A DNA stretch of 39,554 nucleotides, from IMG/VR virus record IMGVR_UViG_3300027710_000062, positions 1-39,554 of that record; one strand, written 5' to 3'. A model generated the notes under the pieces. The model did not search any database, was not told where the DNA came from, and saw only the letters and a list, made by a program, of their open reading frames with translations. A program made the position numbers and the translations under genes. The DNA is from a virus. Shown piece by piece: positions 6,296-13,954 of this stretch (position 1 is its first letter; each line of letters starts with the position of its first letter).

Positions 6296-7222
6296 TCACT
6301 CGTTTCCTTTCTTCTCTTCGCCGTAGTAAGCATATGGGTCAGCCTCTACGAACATTTCGCTTATTGCCTGCTCTGCAGCACTTCCGTCATCAACGAGAGT
6401 ACATACCGAGTAGAACTTGCACTTCCACTTACAATCCCGAGATGGGCTTGGGTATGCGTGGAAGCTTGGTTGTTCACCCTTGTCAAGAGCTGTACGAACT
6501 CGCATGAGGTCAGTAACAGTTCCGTGCAAACGGTCCCAGAAGGAGCGCAGGGTAAAAATATTGTGTCGAACTTCAATTTGGTCATAGAACGGTGGCTTTG
6601 CAGCAGCACTACGACGAACCTTCTTCAACATTGTGAAGATTCCTCCGTCAGAGCGTTCTCCGTTCTTGTCCTTGCTTTGCTCTAGAACCATGTAAGTAAG
6701 AATCTGTTCGTTCATTGGAGCAAGGTTTGCAAAGTCTGAAAGTGAACCACCAACAGTTTTAAAGTCACGGAACATACGCACACCGTCAGCCTTGCGACGA
6801 ACACGCATATCTAACTTACCTTGCAGTTCAACTTCTCCGTTAAACATTGGCATGACGATTGTCTCTTCAGTAGAAATCATCTCAAGGTCAGCATCAATGC
6901 CTTCCTCTTCGTTCCACTGCAGATATCCATCAAGCATGATGTGACCAAGTTCAGCTTCTTTTTCAAGTTCAGATACATCGCGAAAATCCTGTAGAAGAAG
7001 TTCTTTTTCTGTATTCACAAGGTTTGCGTGTGCCTGCAGAAGCGGAGTTCCATTGGCGTAGTAATCATCAAGAGCAGCGTGGATACGAGTACCTAGTGCA
7101 AGAGCACCTGTGCTGTCTTTGTACTTTGGCTGTAGACGTCGATAGTAGGTTAACCACCAGCGACGGCGACAGTCTTTGAATGTTTGAATCTCTGAGTTGG
7201 AAAGACGTATTACATCACTCAT
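6296..7222 (-). CDS. PD-(D/E)XK nuclease with Fe-S cluster cysteines (RecB/Cas4-like), 308 aa
   Basis: The PDDEXK_1 layout is clear: LSNSEIQTFKDCRRRWWL (residues 7-24) is the N-terminal helix with Cys18; His48 is in GTRIHAALDDYY; Asp138 is in GKLD; FRDFKT gives Asp153 and Lys155; and Gln173 with Tyr177 forms the trailing QX3Y motif. Cys264, Cys268 and Cys274 near the C-terminus complete a four-cysteine set with Cys18, as in AddB/Cas4 nucleases that bind [4Fe-4S]. The enzyme is expected to resect DNA ends for the adjacent Sak4-like annealing system. No cas genes or repeats are present, so a CRISPR role is not supported. It is coupled to the helicase gene by a four-base overlap. Confidence 0.85.
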   Translation of the reverse strand: MSDVIRLSNSEIQTFKDCRRRWWLTYYRRLQPKYKDSTGALALGTRIHAALDDYYANGTPLLQAHANLVNTEKELLLQDFRDVSELEKEAELGHIMLDGYLQWNEEEGIDADLEMISTEETIVMPMFNGEVELQGKLDMRVRRKADGVRMFRDFKTVGGSLSDFANLAPMNEQILTYMVLEQSKDKNGERSDGGIFTMLKKVRRSAAAKPPFYDQIEVRHNIFTLRSFWDRLHGTVTDLMRVRTALDKGEQPSFHAYPSPSRDCKWKCKFYSVCTLVDDGSAAEQAISEMFVEADPYAYYGEEKKGNE

Positions 7223-9018
7223 AGTTTGCCTGCCTTATCATCTTTAAGAAGATTGAGTAGCTGGTCCTTGTCACGAACAATCTGCTCAAAGTTATCTGCC
7301 TTGGTTTCAAGGACTTGTAAAACGCGTTCTTCAATGGTGCCTTCTGTTACATAATCCGTGATAATGATTGAATCGTGAATCTCTGACCCAATGCGGTGCA
7401 CACGGTCCAACGCTTGCTTGTGGTCAACAAGTGACCAAGGGCGTTGAAGCATAATCAAACGACGAGCAGCAGTCAAAGTAACTCCAACTCCTCCCGCCTG
7501 TGCTGTAAACAAAATCCACTTTATCTTCCCTGACTGGAAGTCGTCAATAGCCTTCTGTCGCTCATCTTCATCCTGAGCGCCAGTGATTAGGCCATGGTCA
7601 ATCTTTGCCTTAGTCATTGCAGCACTAAGAAGTTCAATCAACTGTCGTGACACGGCGCAGACTGCAACCGAGTCATCACCAAAGTCACCATGTGAAATAT
7701 CATCCATTAGTTGGTCAACCTTACAAGAAGGCTCTGACAAAATAGCTTTTGGCTCGCCAGTGGTTTCATTGACAGTGATTTCTGCGTAAGCATTTGCAAA
7801 CTGCACAAGACGAGTTGTCTGAGTCAAGATAGATGGGGCAGTAAGCGCTTCCCCATTTTCGAGTTCGGCAATCATTGTGTCGCGCATTTGCTCATAAGCC
7901 TTCTTTTGCTTTGTTGACATCTCAACATCGCGACGCTCATTCATAACTTCAGGAAGCCAAGGAAGCACAACTTTCTTGAGCATACGACGCATGTGTGGAT
8001 TAATTCCCTTGTAGAACTCATCTTGCATGTGAGGCTTAACGCCAATAACCAACATGCCACCAAATGCATTAAGCATCGTGTCAATCATGCGGTCAATCCA
8101 CTTAGTCTTTGATGGCCAGTCCTTAGGAGAGAGCCAGTGAAGAATCGCCCACAGGTCTACAACATTGTTAGCAATAGGGGTTCCTGTAAGTGCAAAACGA
8201 ATCTGTGCATCGCCAGAGGCAGACCAAAGAGCACGGGTCTGCTTAGACTTTGGCTCCTTAGAGCGGTGAATCTCATCGGCAATTACAGCCTTAAAATCAA
8301 TCTTATTTAATTCACGCTGGTGAACTTCACAGCGGGTCTCAGAGACTCCATCATCGTGACCTCCACACTCAGAGCAACGGGTAAGGGCAACTGAGCCGTA
8401 TGGAGCCAAGCGAGAGTGAGCACGAAGCGACTCCCAGTTGATGACATAAACATCTGCCTCAGTCTCAAATTGCTTCTTGCGCTGGGCAGCAGTTCCCTTG
8501 ATTACTTGAACGGTGACTCCCGGCCACCACATCTTAAATTCACGAGCCCAGTTCTTCTTTAGAGTGTTTGGGCAAACTACAAGAGCAGGGAAAACATCCT
8601 CGCCATTGTCCTGAATACGCTTGAGTCCACGGATAGCCTGAGCGGTCTTTCCTAAGCCTGGCTCGTCGGCTAGAAGGGCCTTCTTAGCGGTCGCAAGGAA
8701 GGCTACGCCAGCTCTTTGGTGTGGGAATAGGTCTTCATCCCCATCGGCTGTCTCAAGCTCTCTAAGGGCCATAGAGGGGCTAATACGGGTGTTTATTTCG
8801 TTCTCTGCCCAAGCGGTAAGTTCTGGGCCAATAATCAAATCTTCACGGAATGTAGAGCGTAGAGCAAGGCAACTAGACCATGCCAAAGGTAACTTCCATA
8901 CTTGGTCTGTCTGAGACCATGAGGAGCCGGGGAGACCTTTACATAGCTCTTTATAACGCCATTCAGCGTTGATAAGGATGTGGGTTTTCTCGCTATCGAG
9001 GTCCACTGATACTGGCAC
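7219..9018 (-). CDS. SNF2-type superfamily 2 DNA helicase/translocase, 599 aa
   Basis: All helicase landmarks are visible: Walker A DEPGLGKT (118-125), DEIH (248-251), TGTP (278-281), and motif VI QALDRVHRIG (535-544) after GGVGVTLTAA (509-518). The motif order and RVHRIG are SNF2-like. An insertion between motifs Ia and II carries Cys215, Cys218, Cys230 and His233, probably a small zinc finger. Residues 1-95 form an N-terminal domain that could hold HARP-like DNA contacts, typical of annealing helicases, but this is uncertain. Start is GTG 9018 with an AGTAGGT ribosome binding site. It leads the helicase-nuclease-Sak4-SSB group. Confidence 0.9.
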   Translation of the reverse strand: MPVSVDLDSEKTHILINAEWRYKELCKGLPGSSWSQTDQVWKLPLAWSSCLALRSTFREDLIIGPELTAWAENEINTRISPSMALRELETADGDEDLFPHQRAGVAFLATAKKALLADEPGLGKTAQAIRGLKRIQDNGEDVFPALVVCPNTLKKNWAREFKMWWPGVTVQVIKGTAAQRKKQFETEADVYVINWESLRAHSRLAPYGSVALTRCSECGGHDDGVSETRCEVHQRELNKIDFKAVIADEIHRSKEPKSKQTRALWSASGDAQIRFALTGTPIANNVVDLWAILHWLSPKDWPSKTKWIDRMIDTMLNAFGGMLVIGVKPHMQDEFYKGINPHMRRMLKKVVLPWLPEVMNERRDVEMSTKQKKAYEQMRDTMIAELENGEALTAPSILTQTTRLVQFANAYAEITVNETTGEPKAILSEPSCKVDQLMDDISHGDFGDDSVAVCAVSRQLIELLSAAMTKAKIDHGLITGAQDEDERQKAIDDFQSGKIKWILFTAQAGGVGVTLTAARRLIMLQRPWSLVDHKQALDRVHRIGSEIHDSIIITDYVTEGTIEERVLQVLETKADNFEQIVRDKDQLLNLLKDDKAGKL

Positions 9019-9086
9019 TTAATTACCTACTTTCGTCGCTATGTAGAAATACTAACACGATTTAATGAAAAACTACAAGTTTCTTG
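9019..9086 (-). promoter_or_regulatory. Gap with weak hairpin and possible promoter before the helicase gene
   Basis: On the minus strand ACAAG-AAA-CTTGT (9075-9087) makes a 5-bp hairpin followed by AGTTTTT, resembling a weak terminator after the RuvC-like gene. Just downstream, TTGTAG (9073-9078) and TAGTAT (9049-9054) are 18 bases apart and could be -35 and -10 boxes. The matches are poor, so both calls are tentative. It is one of the few gaps long enough for a promoter in the replication block. Confidence 0.25.
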
Positions 9087-9569
9087 TTAGTTACTTTCTT
9101 TATCCAAGAGTACACGAGGAATCCACTTTTGTCTAACTAAAGCCATTAGAGCGTGTCGCAGGGCATCATTTGCGTGCCCTTCCCCACCCTTATGCCAAAC
9201 CCCAATGGTCTGGAGGGCTTTGTTTGGAAACATATTTTTGGCGTCCGCTGGAGTCTGAAACACAATCTTGTCGACTGGATAACCACCCTCTCGGCAGAGA
9301 TGCTTGAGAACACCAATCTGCTCAAGGGAGTATGGAGCCTGAGAATTACGGACTGTCTGAGCATTAATAGTAAATCTCTCACACACGACGATAAAAGTGT
9401 CGTACTGCTTCCAGCCAGTCATGCAAGTTGTAACTGCTTGAGCAAACTCTTCTGGCTGAGGCTCCATAGATAAAAGCCTTTGAGGTAGTTCATCTGGGTT
9501 ACCAGACCATTCAACTAACCCAACACCAGTTGCTTTGCCGGGGTCTACTGAAAGAACAACAATGCTCAT
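9087..9569 (-). CDS. RuvC-like Holliday junction resolvase, 160 aa
   Basis: The RNase H-like fold is marked by LSVDPGKATGVGLVEW with Asp9, then VVCERF with Glu64, then GEGHANDALRHAL with His132 and Asp135. This D-E-H/D-D pattern, including HXXDA near the C-terminus, matches the RuvC family active site. Length is close to bacterial RuvC. In phages such enzymes resolve branched replication or recombination intermediates before packaging. The gene starts 19 bases after the DNA polymerase stop and is therefore likely co-transcribed with it. Confidence 0.85.
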   Translation of the reverse strand: MSIVVLSVDPGKATGVGLVEWSGNPDELPQRLLSMEPQPEEFAQAVTTCMTGWKQYDTFIVVCERFTINAQTVRNSQAPYSLEQIGVLKHLCREGGYPVDKIVFQTPADAKNMFPNKALQTIGVWHKGGEGHANDALRHALMALVRQKWIPRVLLDKESN

Positions 9570-9588
9570 GCCTCTACCGTCCTATTCA

Positions 9589-11415
9589 TTATTGGTACTT
9601 CTGTCCCCAGTTTTCTAGTGGACCATCAACATCTGCTGTTAGAGGTACTGCCCAACCTTCTCGAGTTGTCATGCACTCTCTAACAATTCTTTTAATCTCT
9701 TCTGCTTCAGAGCGTGGTGCTTGTAAAACAATTTCGTCGTGTACTGGGACAATTAGGTAATCAGTTAAATCTGCAGCATCAAGTTTAATAAGATTGCTCT
9801 TAAAGATTTCAGCAGCGCCACCTTGGATTAGATAGTTAACAAGAGTGTAGGTACGGTCATCATCGCAAGGAATACGGCGACCAGTCCATGTGTAAACATA
9901 GCCCTGACCTTCTTCGCGGAAACGACGTTGACCAATGTTGTCAATCTGTTTTTGAAAAGCAATCATGCCGGGGTAGTTAGAGTCAAAGGAGTCAGAAACT
10001 TCTTTCATCTGATGCTCTGGCACGCCAGCGGTAAGTGCTTGTTTTGCGACTCCCGCTCCGTAAAGACGACCATAGACAACACCCTTGATAAGGTTACGAC
10101 GCTTATCGGATTTTTGCATGGTTGGGTCTGCATAAACTTGGCGACCAATTTCGGTAAACGGGTCAGAGCCCTCAGCGTCTGCGCGATTGAAAAGCGTGAT
10201 GAGGTTTTCATCACCAGATAGTGAAGCGAACATACGGAACTCAACTTGGTCGAGGTCGGATGTAATCATCACATGGTCGCTGTCTTTCGGGATAAACGCA
10301 CGACGAACTGTGGCGTCGCCCTTTGGAAGAGTTTGCAACGCTGGGTCAGTAATAGACATACGAGATGTGCGGGCACCAAGAGTCTTTACAGATGGGTGTA
10401 CAAAACCGTCAACATGCTTATTCATAAAGTTTAAGAAGTAAGTGTTAGCTAACTTGTCAGCCTTACGCTGTTGTAGAACAGTCTCTGAAAGATTCTTTAC
10501 CTCAGCATTGCCAGTAATAATTAGTTGCTTAAGTTGGTCTGCGCTCGCTGACTTTTGGCCTGATGGAGTGAACTCTGTAATCTCCGCGCCAATACTTTCA
10601 AGAATCTTTACAAGTTGAACGTTACTAGTAATAGACATTCCGTATTGGTTATATGCCCACAGCTTTACCTTTTCGGTGTAGTCAAGCAACTCTTCGTATT
10701 TTTTCTTTGAGTACTCAACATCTACACGAGCACCGTTAATTTCCATACGAGTAACAATCTTGCGTGTAGCCATTTCAAGTTCATAAGCTTTGTGATACGG
10801 ACCTTCAGGTCCGCACTTTTCCCAATACATCTCCCACAGACGCATTGTGATAACTGTGTCGAGGGCACCGTAAGACCAGTAAGGTTCAAAAGATGTTGGG
10901 ACAGTTCCCCAAGTCCAACCGTTTGTTGCAAGGCTTTCATCAAGCTTGCTTTGCAAGTGTGCAGCCATCGGGTCAATATGTGTAGATGCAAGACTCTTCA
11001 ATGCACCAGAGCCAAGAGGGTCAACAATGTGAGCCATAATCATTGTGTCGTGTGCACGTTCCCAAGGCATCTGCCAACGAGATTTGATTGCAAACCAACG
11101 AGCTTCGAATGCAATGTTGTGGCACACAATCGGGCCATCAAAACGTTCCATGGCTTCGTAAAAGACGCCATTCCATTCATCCCAAGGAATAGACCAGCCA
11201 GTCATACCATCGCCTACCTGAACAAGACGAAGGTCACCATGCCAAGGAGAGAGTGCATCAGCACGAGGATTACCTAGACGCTCACCAGTTTCGGTGTCGA
11301 TTGCAATTGCATTGTGAGGGCGTCGTTCACCAAGCCAACGCAAGAATTCTTGAGCGGTCTCTACATTGTTTACAAGGTGCAGTTGTACACCTGATAAATC
11401 GCGTCTTTGAGTCAT
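9589..11415 (-). CDS. polA: Family A DNA polymerase with proofreading domain, 608 aa
   Basis: The 3'-5' exonuclease occupies about residues 35-195: AIDTETG gives Asp40 and Glu42, CHNIAFE places Glu104 where Asp is usual in motif II, and YGALD gives Tyr182 and Asp186. Polymerase motif A is SDLDQVEFR (Asp387, Glu392), motif B is RNLIKGVVYGRLYG (Arg440, Lys444, Tyr448, Tyr452), motif C is VHDE (His559, Asp560, Glu561). No 5'-3' exonuclease domain is present, so it is the phage-type short enzyme. Tyr448 aligns with E. coli Phe762, as in T7 polymerase. ATG 11415 is preceded by AAAAGGA. It is the likely replicative polymerase. Confidence 0.95.
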   Translation of the reverse strand: MTQRRDLSGVQLHLVNNVETAQEFLRWLGERRPHNAIAIDTETGERLGNPRADALSPWHGDLRLVQVGDGMTGWSIPWDEWNGVFYEAMERFDGPIVCHNIAFEARWFAIKSRWQMPWERAHDTMIMAHIVDPLGSGALKSLASTHIDPMAAHLQSKLDESLATNGWTWGTVPTSFEPYWSYGALDTVITMRLWEMYWEKCGPEGPYHKAYELEMATRKIVTRMEINGARVDVEYSKKKYEELLDYTEKVKLWAYNQYGMSITSNVQLVKILESIGAEITEFTPSGQKSASADQLKQLIITGNAEVKNLSETVLQQRKADKLANTYFLNFMNKHVDGFVHPSVKTLGARTSRMSITDPALQTLPKGDATVRRAFIPKDSDHVMITSDLDQVEFRMFASLSGDENLITLFNRADAEGSDPFTEIGRQVYADPTMQKSDKRRNLIKGVVYGRLYGAGVAKQALTAGVPEHQMKEVSDSFDSNYPGMIAFQKQIDNIGQRRFREEGQGYVYTWTGRRIPCDDDRTYTLVNYLIQGGAAEIFKSNLIKLDAADLTDYLIVPVHDEIVLQAPRSEAEEIKRIVRECMTTREGWAVPLTADVDGPLENWGQKYQ

Positions 11416-11451
11416 TTTTTCCTTTTCTAGGAGATGTTCACTGTATCGTAC

Positions 11452-11922
11452 TTATGGAATCATTTCCACTCTGTAGATAGTGTCAATTTTTTCATCCTGC
11501 TCTGCAGCCTGTTCTAGCAGCCTCTGAGCAACATTAGTTAAGTATCTTGCCCCACCTTGGTCGTACTTGTAAAGAGCATCCAAGACTGGAGTTGGGTCCT
11601 CACTTACCTGAGCCCAAGTACGGTCTTTTTCAGGGAAGATTATTGGAAGACTACGGTTTGGATAACACTCTTCGCAAGGTACTGCGTCTTCCTTAAGCTC
11701 ATCCACAGGCGCTTCGGTAAGCGCGTAGCGCTTAACTAGAGGGCAGGCAGCACCGTGATAAGTAATAGAGACGCCAACACGAGAAAGAATGTATGAGCCA
11801 TTCTCTGTCTTAAAAAGCTTAAACTCAATCCAACGTGTAGAACCGCGACGCCAAGAGGTTGATTCACCTAATAGACGACCATTGAATTGGAGGGTACGAG
11901 AACCGTCCTTAACTTCATACAT
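11452..11922 (-). CDS. Hypothetical phage protein next to DNA polymerase, 156 aa
   Basis: The first part is strand-rich (residues 1-60; MYEVKDGSRTLQFNGRLLGE, then STRWIEFKLFKTENGSYIL), with a later CEEC pair and a helical C-terminal half (about 105-150). I recognise the pattern as a recurrent actinophage protein near replication genes but know no function. The long open frame starts at 12003, but ATG 11922 is the likely start: it overlaps the upstream stop as TAATG, a normal coupling arrangement, and the extra N-terminus would be encoded within the upstream gene. Confidence 0.75.
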   Translation of the reverse strand: MYEVKDGSRTLQFNGRLLGESTSWRRGSTRWIEFKLFKTENGSYILSRVGVSITYHGAACPLVKRYALTEAPVDELKEDAVPCEECYPNRSLPIIFPEKDRTWAQVSEDPTPVLDALYKYDQGGARYLTNVAQRLLEQAAEQDEKIDTIYRVEMIP

Positions 11923-12290
11923 TAGTGGGTATGTCCATCCTCGTGAGTGTGGGTGTGGCTTTCTACAGGAGTCATGTCTCTGTAAAGTGCAATCTCTAGC
12001 CACTCAACAATTACACGAAGTGATTGCTCCATCTCTTTAAAATTATTAACTGGAACGTGATGATTAAAATGCTCTTCTTCGGGATAAACATACATATCAT
12101 TAGAGAGTTCTTTCATATATAAAATATAGTTAGAAACATGCTCAAGTAGCTGCTCATTAGTAAAGTTCTCTAATTCTGCTTTGTTAGAAATTGTAAGATG
12201 GGTACAGACTTTAGAACCATCTGCCATTTCGATTTCTTTACATAGAGCAGGCTCTTCGCCCGCTACATACTCTGGCTTATATGTAATCAT
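11922..12290 (-). CDS. Hypothetical protein with His-rich C-terminus, 122 aa
   Basis: The N-terminal 30 residues are strand-like with two cysteines (Cys17, Cys29). The middle is helical (about 38-66 and 84-106). The protein ends in a histidine-rich tail (ESHTHTHEDGHTH) that could bind metal ions. I do not recognise the family. It is coupled on both sides: ATGA overlap with the fibre gene upstream and TAATG with the next gene. Since it follows the fibre gene immediately it could be a fibre-related accessory protein, but this is only positional. Confidence 0.7.
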   Translation of the reverse strand: MITYKPEYVAGEEPALCKEIEMADGSKVCTHLTISNKAELENFTNEQLLEHVSNYILYMKELSNDMYVYPEEEHFNHHVPVNNFKEMEQSLRVIVEWLEIALYRDMTPVESHTHTHEDGHTH

Positions 12291-13954
12291 TTCGTCTCCG
12301 TCAATTTCTTAAGTTGTTCCTTGAGAGAGTCTATCTCATTTTGCTGGACTTTTACGATTTCTAGAACAAGAGAAGAAAGTAGACCGTAGTCAAGAGCAGC
12401 AGGTCTGTTTTTCTTGTCATAAGCTATTATTTCTTTTAAGCCAAGCTCTTCGACTTCTTCGGCAACATACCCGTAGTTCCAACCATCGGAACTACGTCGC
12501 AAATTTCTCTGAGCATTATTGTATTTGTATTTTTTAAATTGAAGACGAAAAAGTTTTTCCTTCAAATTTTCTACACTATAGTCTTCAATGCTGTTTTTAA
12601 ATCGCAATGAGGAAGAAGTCACTGATGCAGCGTGGGCGTGAGAACCGTCATTACCAATACCGTGTCCGTGACCAGACAAGGCAGTATCTAAAACACTGAC
12701 AGTGTGGGTATGACTTCCTCTAGCTACCGTAGAAACAGTAGTTCCCACTGCTCCTGGGTCAATCTGTACCCAAGTTACAGAGTTAACAGCTAGCTTTTGT
12801 TCTGTAACAGCTCTAAGGTCAATCTTAGCTGTGGTAACAGCTTCTCCAGCAAGTTTTGCAGTAGTAACTTCTCCGTTTCTTAGCTCACCTGTTCCAATGG
12901 AGTTATTAGCAATACTTCCCTGACCAATACTGTTTGCAAGGATGTGGTTTCTACTTCCACCTGCAGCTTGCCAACCAGAGCCAGCAATAATTCCTTGTGC
13001 AATTTGAACTGCTGAACCCACTGCTTCTGGTGCAAGTTCATTAAAACCAACACCGTTAAAAGCTATATCTCCTGTACCAATACTCTCTGCTTTAATATGA
13101 ACTTTTGGTGGATTATTTCCACCACTACCAGAGATTGAGCCAGCAGCAATAGCGTCACTGTCTGCAGCGTTAGTATCTAGTTCTGAAGAACCAACCGAGT
13201 TCAATGCAAGGTCACTCTCGTTGATACTTTCGCCTTCAATATTATTTTTTGGGCTGGTACCTTCTGAACCAGAAATTGCAAAGTTTAAAACAGAATCATT
13301 ATCTACAGCGTTTGTGTCTAATTCTGATGTTCCAATTGCATTTAGTGCAATGTCATCTTCGTTAAGACTTTGGCTCTCAACATTTTTCTTTGGACTAGTA
13401 CCTTCTGAACCAGAAACTGCAAAATCTGCAATAGAATCGTTATCCGCTGCGTCAGTTCCTAGCTCACTCTGACCTACAGCATTTAAACCGATAGCATTAA
13501 TGTCTACAGAACCAACGGAATAGTGCTCACTATCTATTGAGTAGTCAACATATTCAGTAGAGTCAACGGAGTTATCTCGCATCTCGTCATTGCCTACAGC
13601 ATTGCCACCAATAGCTGTTACATCTACAGAACCAATCCCGTAGTGTTCTGGGTCAATAGAGCGGTCTACATAGTTTTCAGAGTCAACTGCTTCTATATCA
13701 AGCTCTGAATTTCCAACAGAGTCTGGTGCAATTTTGTCAGCATTAATAGCATTATTATCAATACTTGAGTTCTTAATAGCAAGAAGTGCAATTTGGTCTG
13801 TACCGACAGCACGAGGCTGAATAGCAGCACGTTCTACAGCGTAGTTTCCAATTCTTGAAGGGTTAGGTTTCCCCTCAAGAAATCTAAGTCTACGTTGTAC
13901 CTCTGAAATGTTGCCAGTTATAGTTCTTTTACTGGATTTGCGTCTGCTCGCCAC
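12287..13954 (-). CDS. Tail fibre/spike with C-terminal S74 self-cleaving chaperone, 555 aa
   Basis: Residues 35-410 consist of short repeated turns of the type AIGTSELDTNAVDNDS and NFAISGSEGTSPKNN, typical of elongated trimeric fibres. Three HXH pairs follow (415/417, 429/431, 439/441); in T4 gp37 such pairs bind iron along the fibre axis. Residues 446-555 match the Peptidase_S74 intramolecular chaperone: SSSLRFKNSI with Ser448 and Lys453 at the five-residue spacing of the Ser-Lys dyad, GWNYGYVAEEVEE, then a C-terminal coiled coil. The chaperone normally trimerises the fibre and cuts itself off. Start is GTG 13954 with AAGGTGG upstream; the first 26 bases overlap the upstream gene. It is likely a host-recognition protein. 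Confidence 0.85.
   Translation of the reverse strand: MASRRKSSKRTITGNISEVQRRLRFLEGKPNPSRIGNYAVERAAIQPRAVGTDQIALLAIKNSSIDNNAINADKIAPDSVGNSELDIEAVDSENYVDRSIDPEHYGIGSVDVTAIGGNAVGNDEMRDNSVDSTEYVDYSIDSEHYSVGSVDINAIGLNAVGQSELGTDAADNDSIADFAVSGSEGTSPKKNVESQSLNEDDIALNAIGTSELDTNAVDNDSVLNFAISGSEGTSPKNNIEGESINESDLALNSVGSSELDTNAADSDAIAAGSISGSGGNNPPKVHIKAESIGTGDIAFNGVGFNELAPEAVGSAVQIAQGIIAGSGWQAAGGSRNHILANSIGQGSIANNSIGTGELRNGEVTTAKLAGEAVTTAKIDLRAVTEQKLAVNSVTWVQIDPGAVGTTVSTVARGSHTHTVSVLDTALSGHGHGIGNDGSHAHAASVTSSSLRFKNSIEDYSVENLKEKLFRLQFKKYKYNNAQRNLRRSSDGWNYGYVAEEVEELGLKEIIAYDKKNRPAALDYGLLSSLVLEIVKVQQNEIDSLKEQLKKLTETK

Noticed and set aside
6296-7222. Cas4 as a sign of CRISPR adaptation
   Set aside because: No other cas gene, leader or repeat array is in the window; the gene belongs to a phage recombination operon with SNF2, Sak4 and SSB-like genes.
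11923-12003. Longer N-terminus for the 156-residue protein
   Set aside because: It would overlap the upstream gene by 82 bases; the TAATG junction at 11922 is a much better start.
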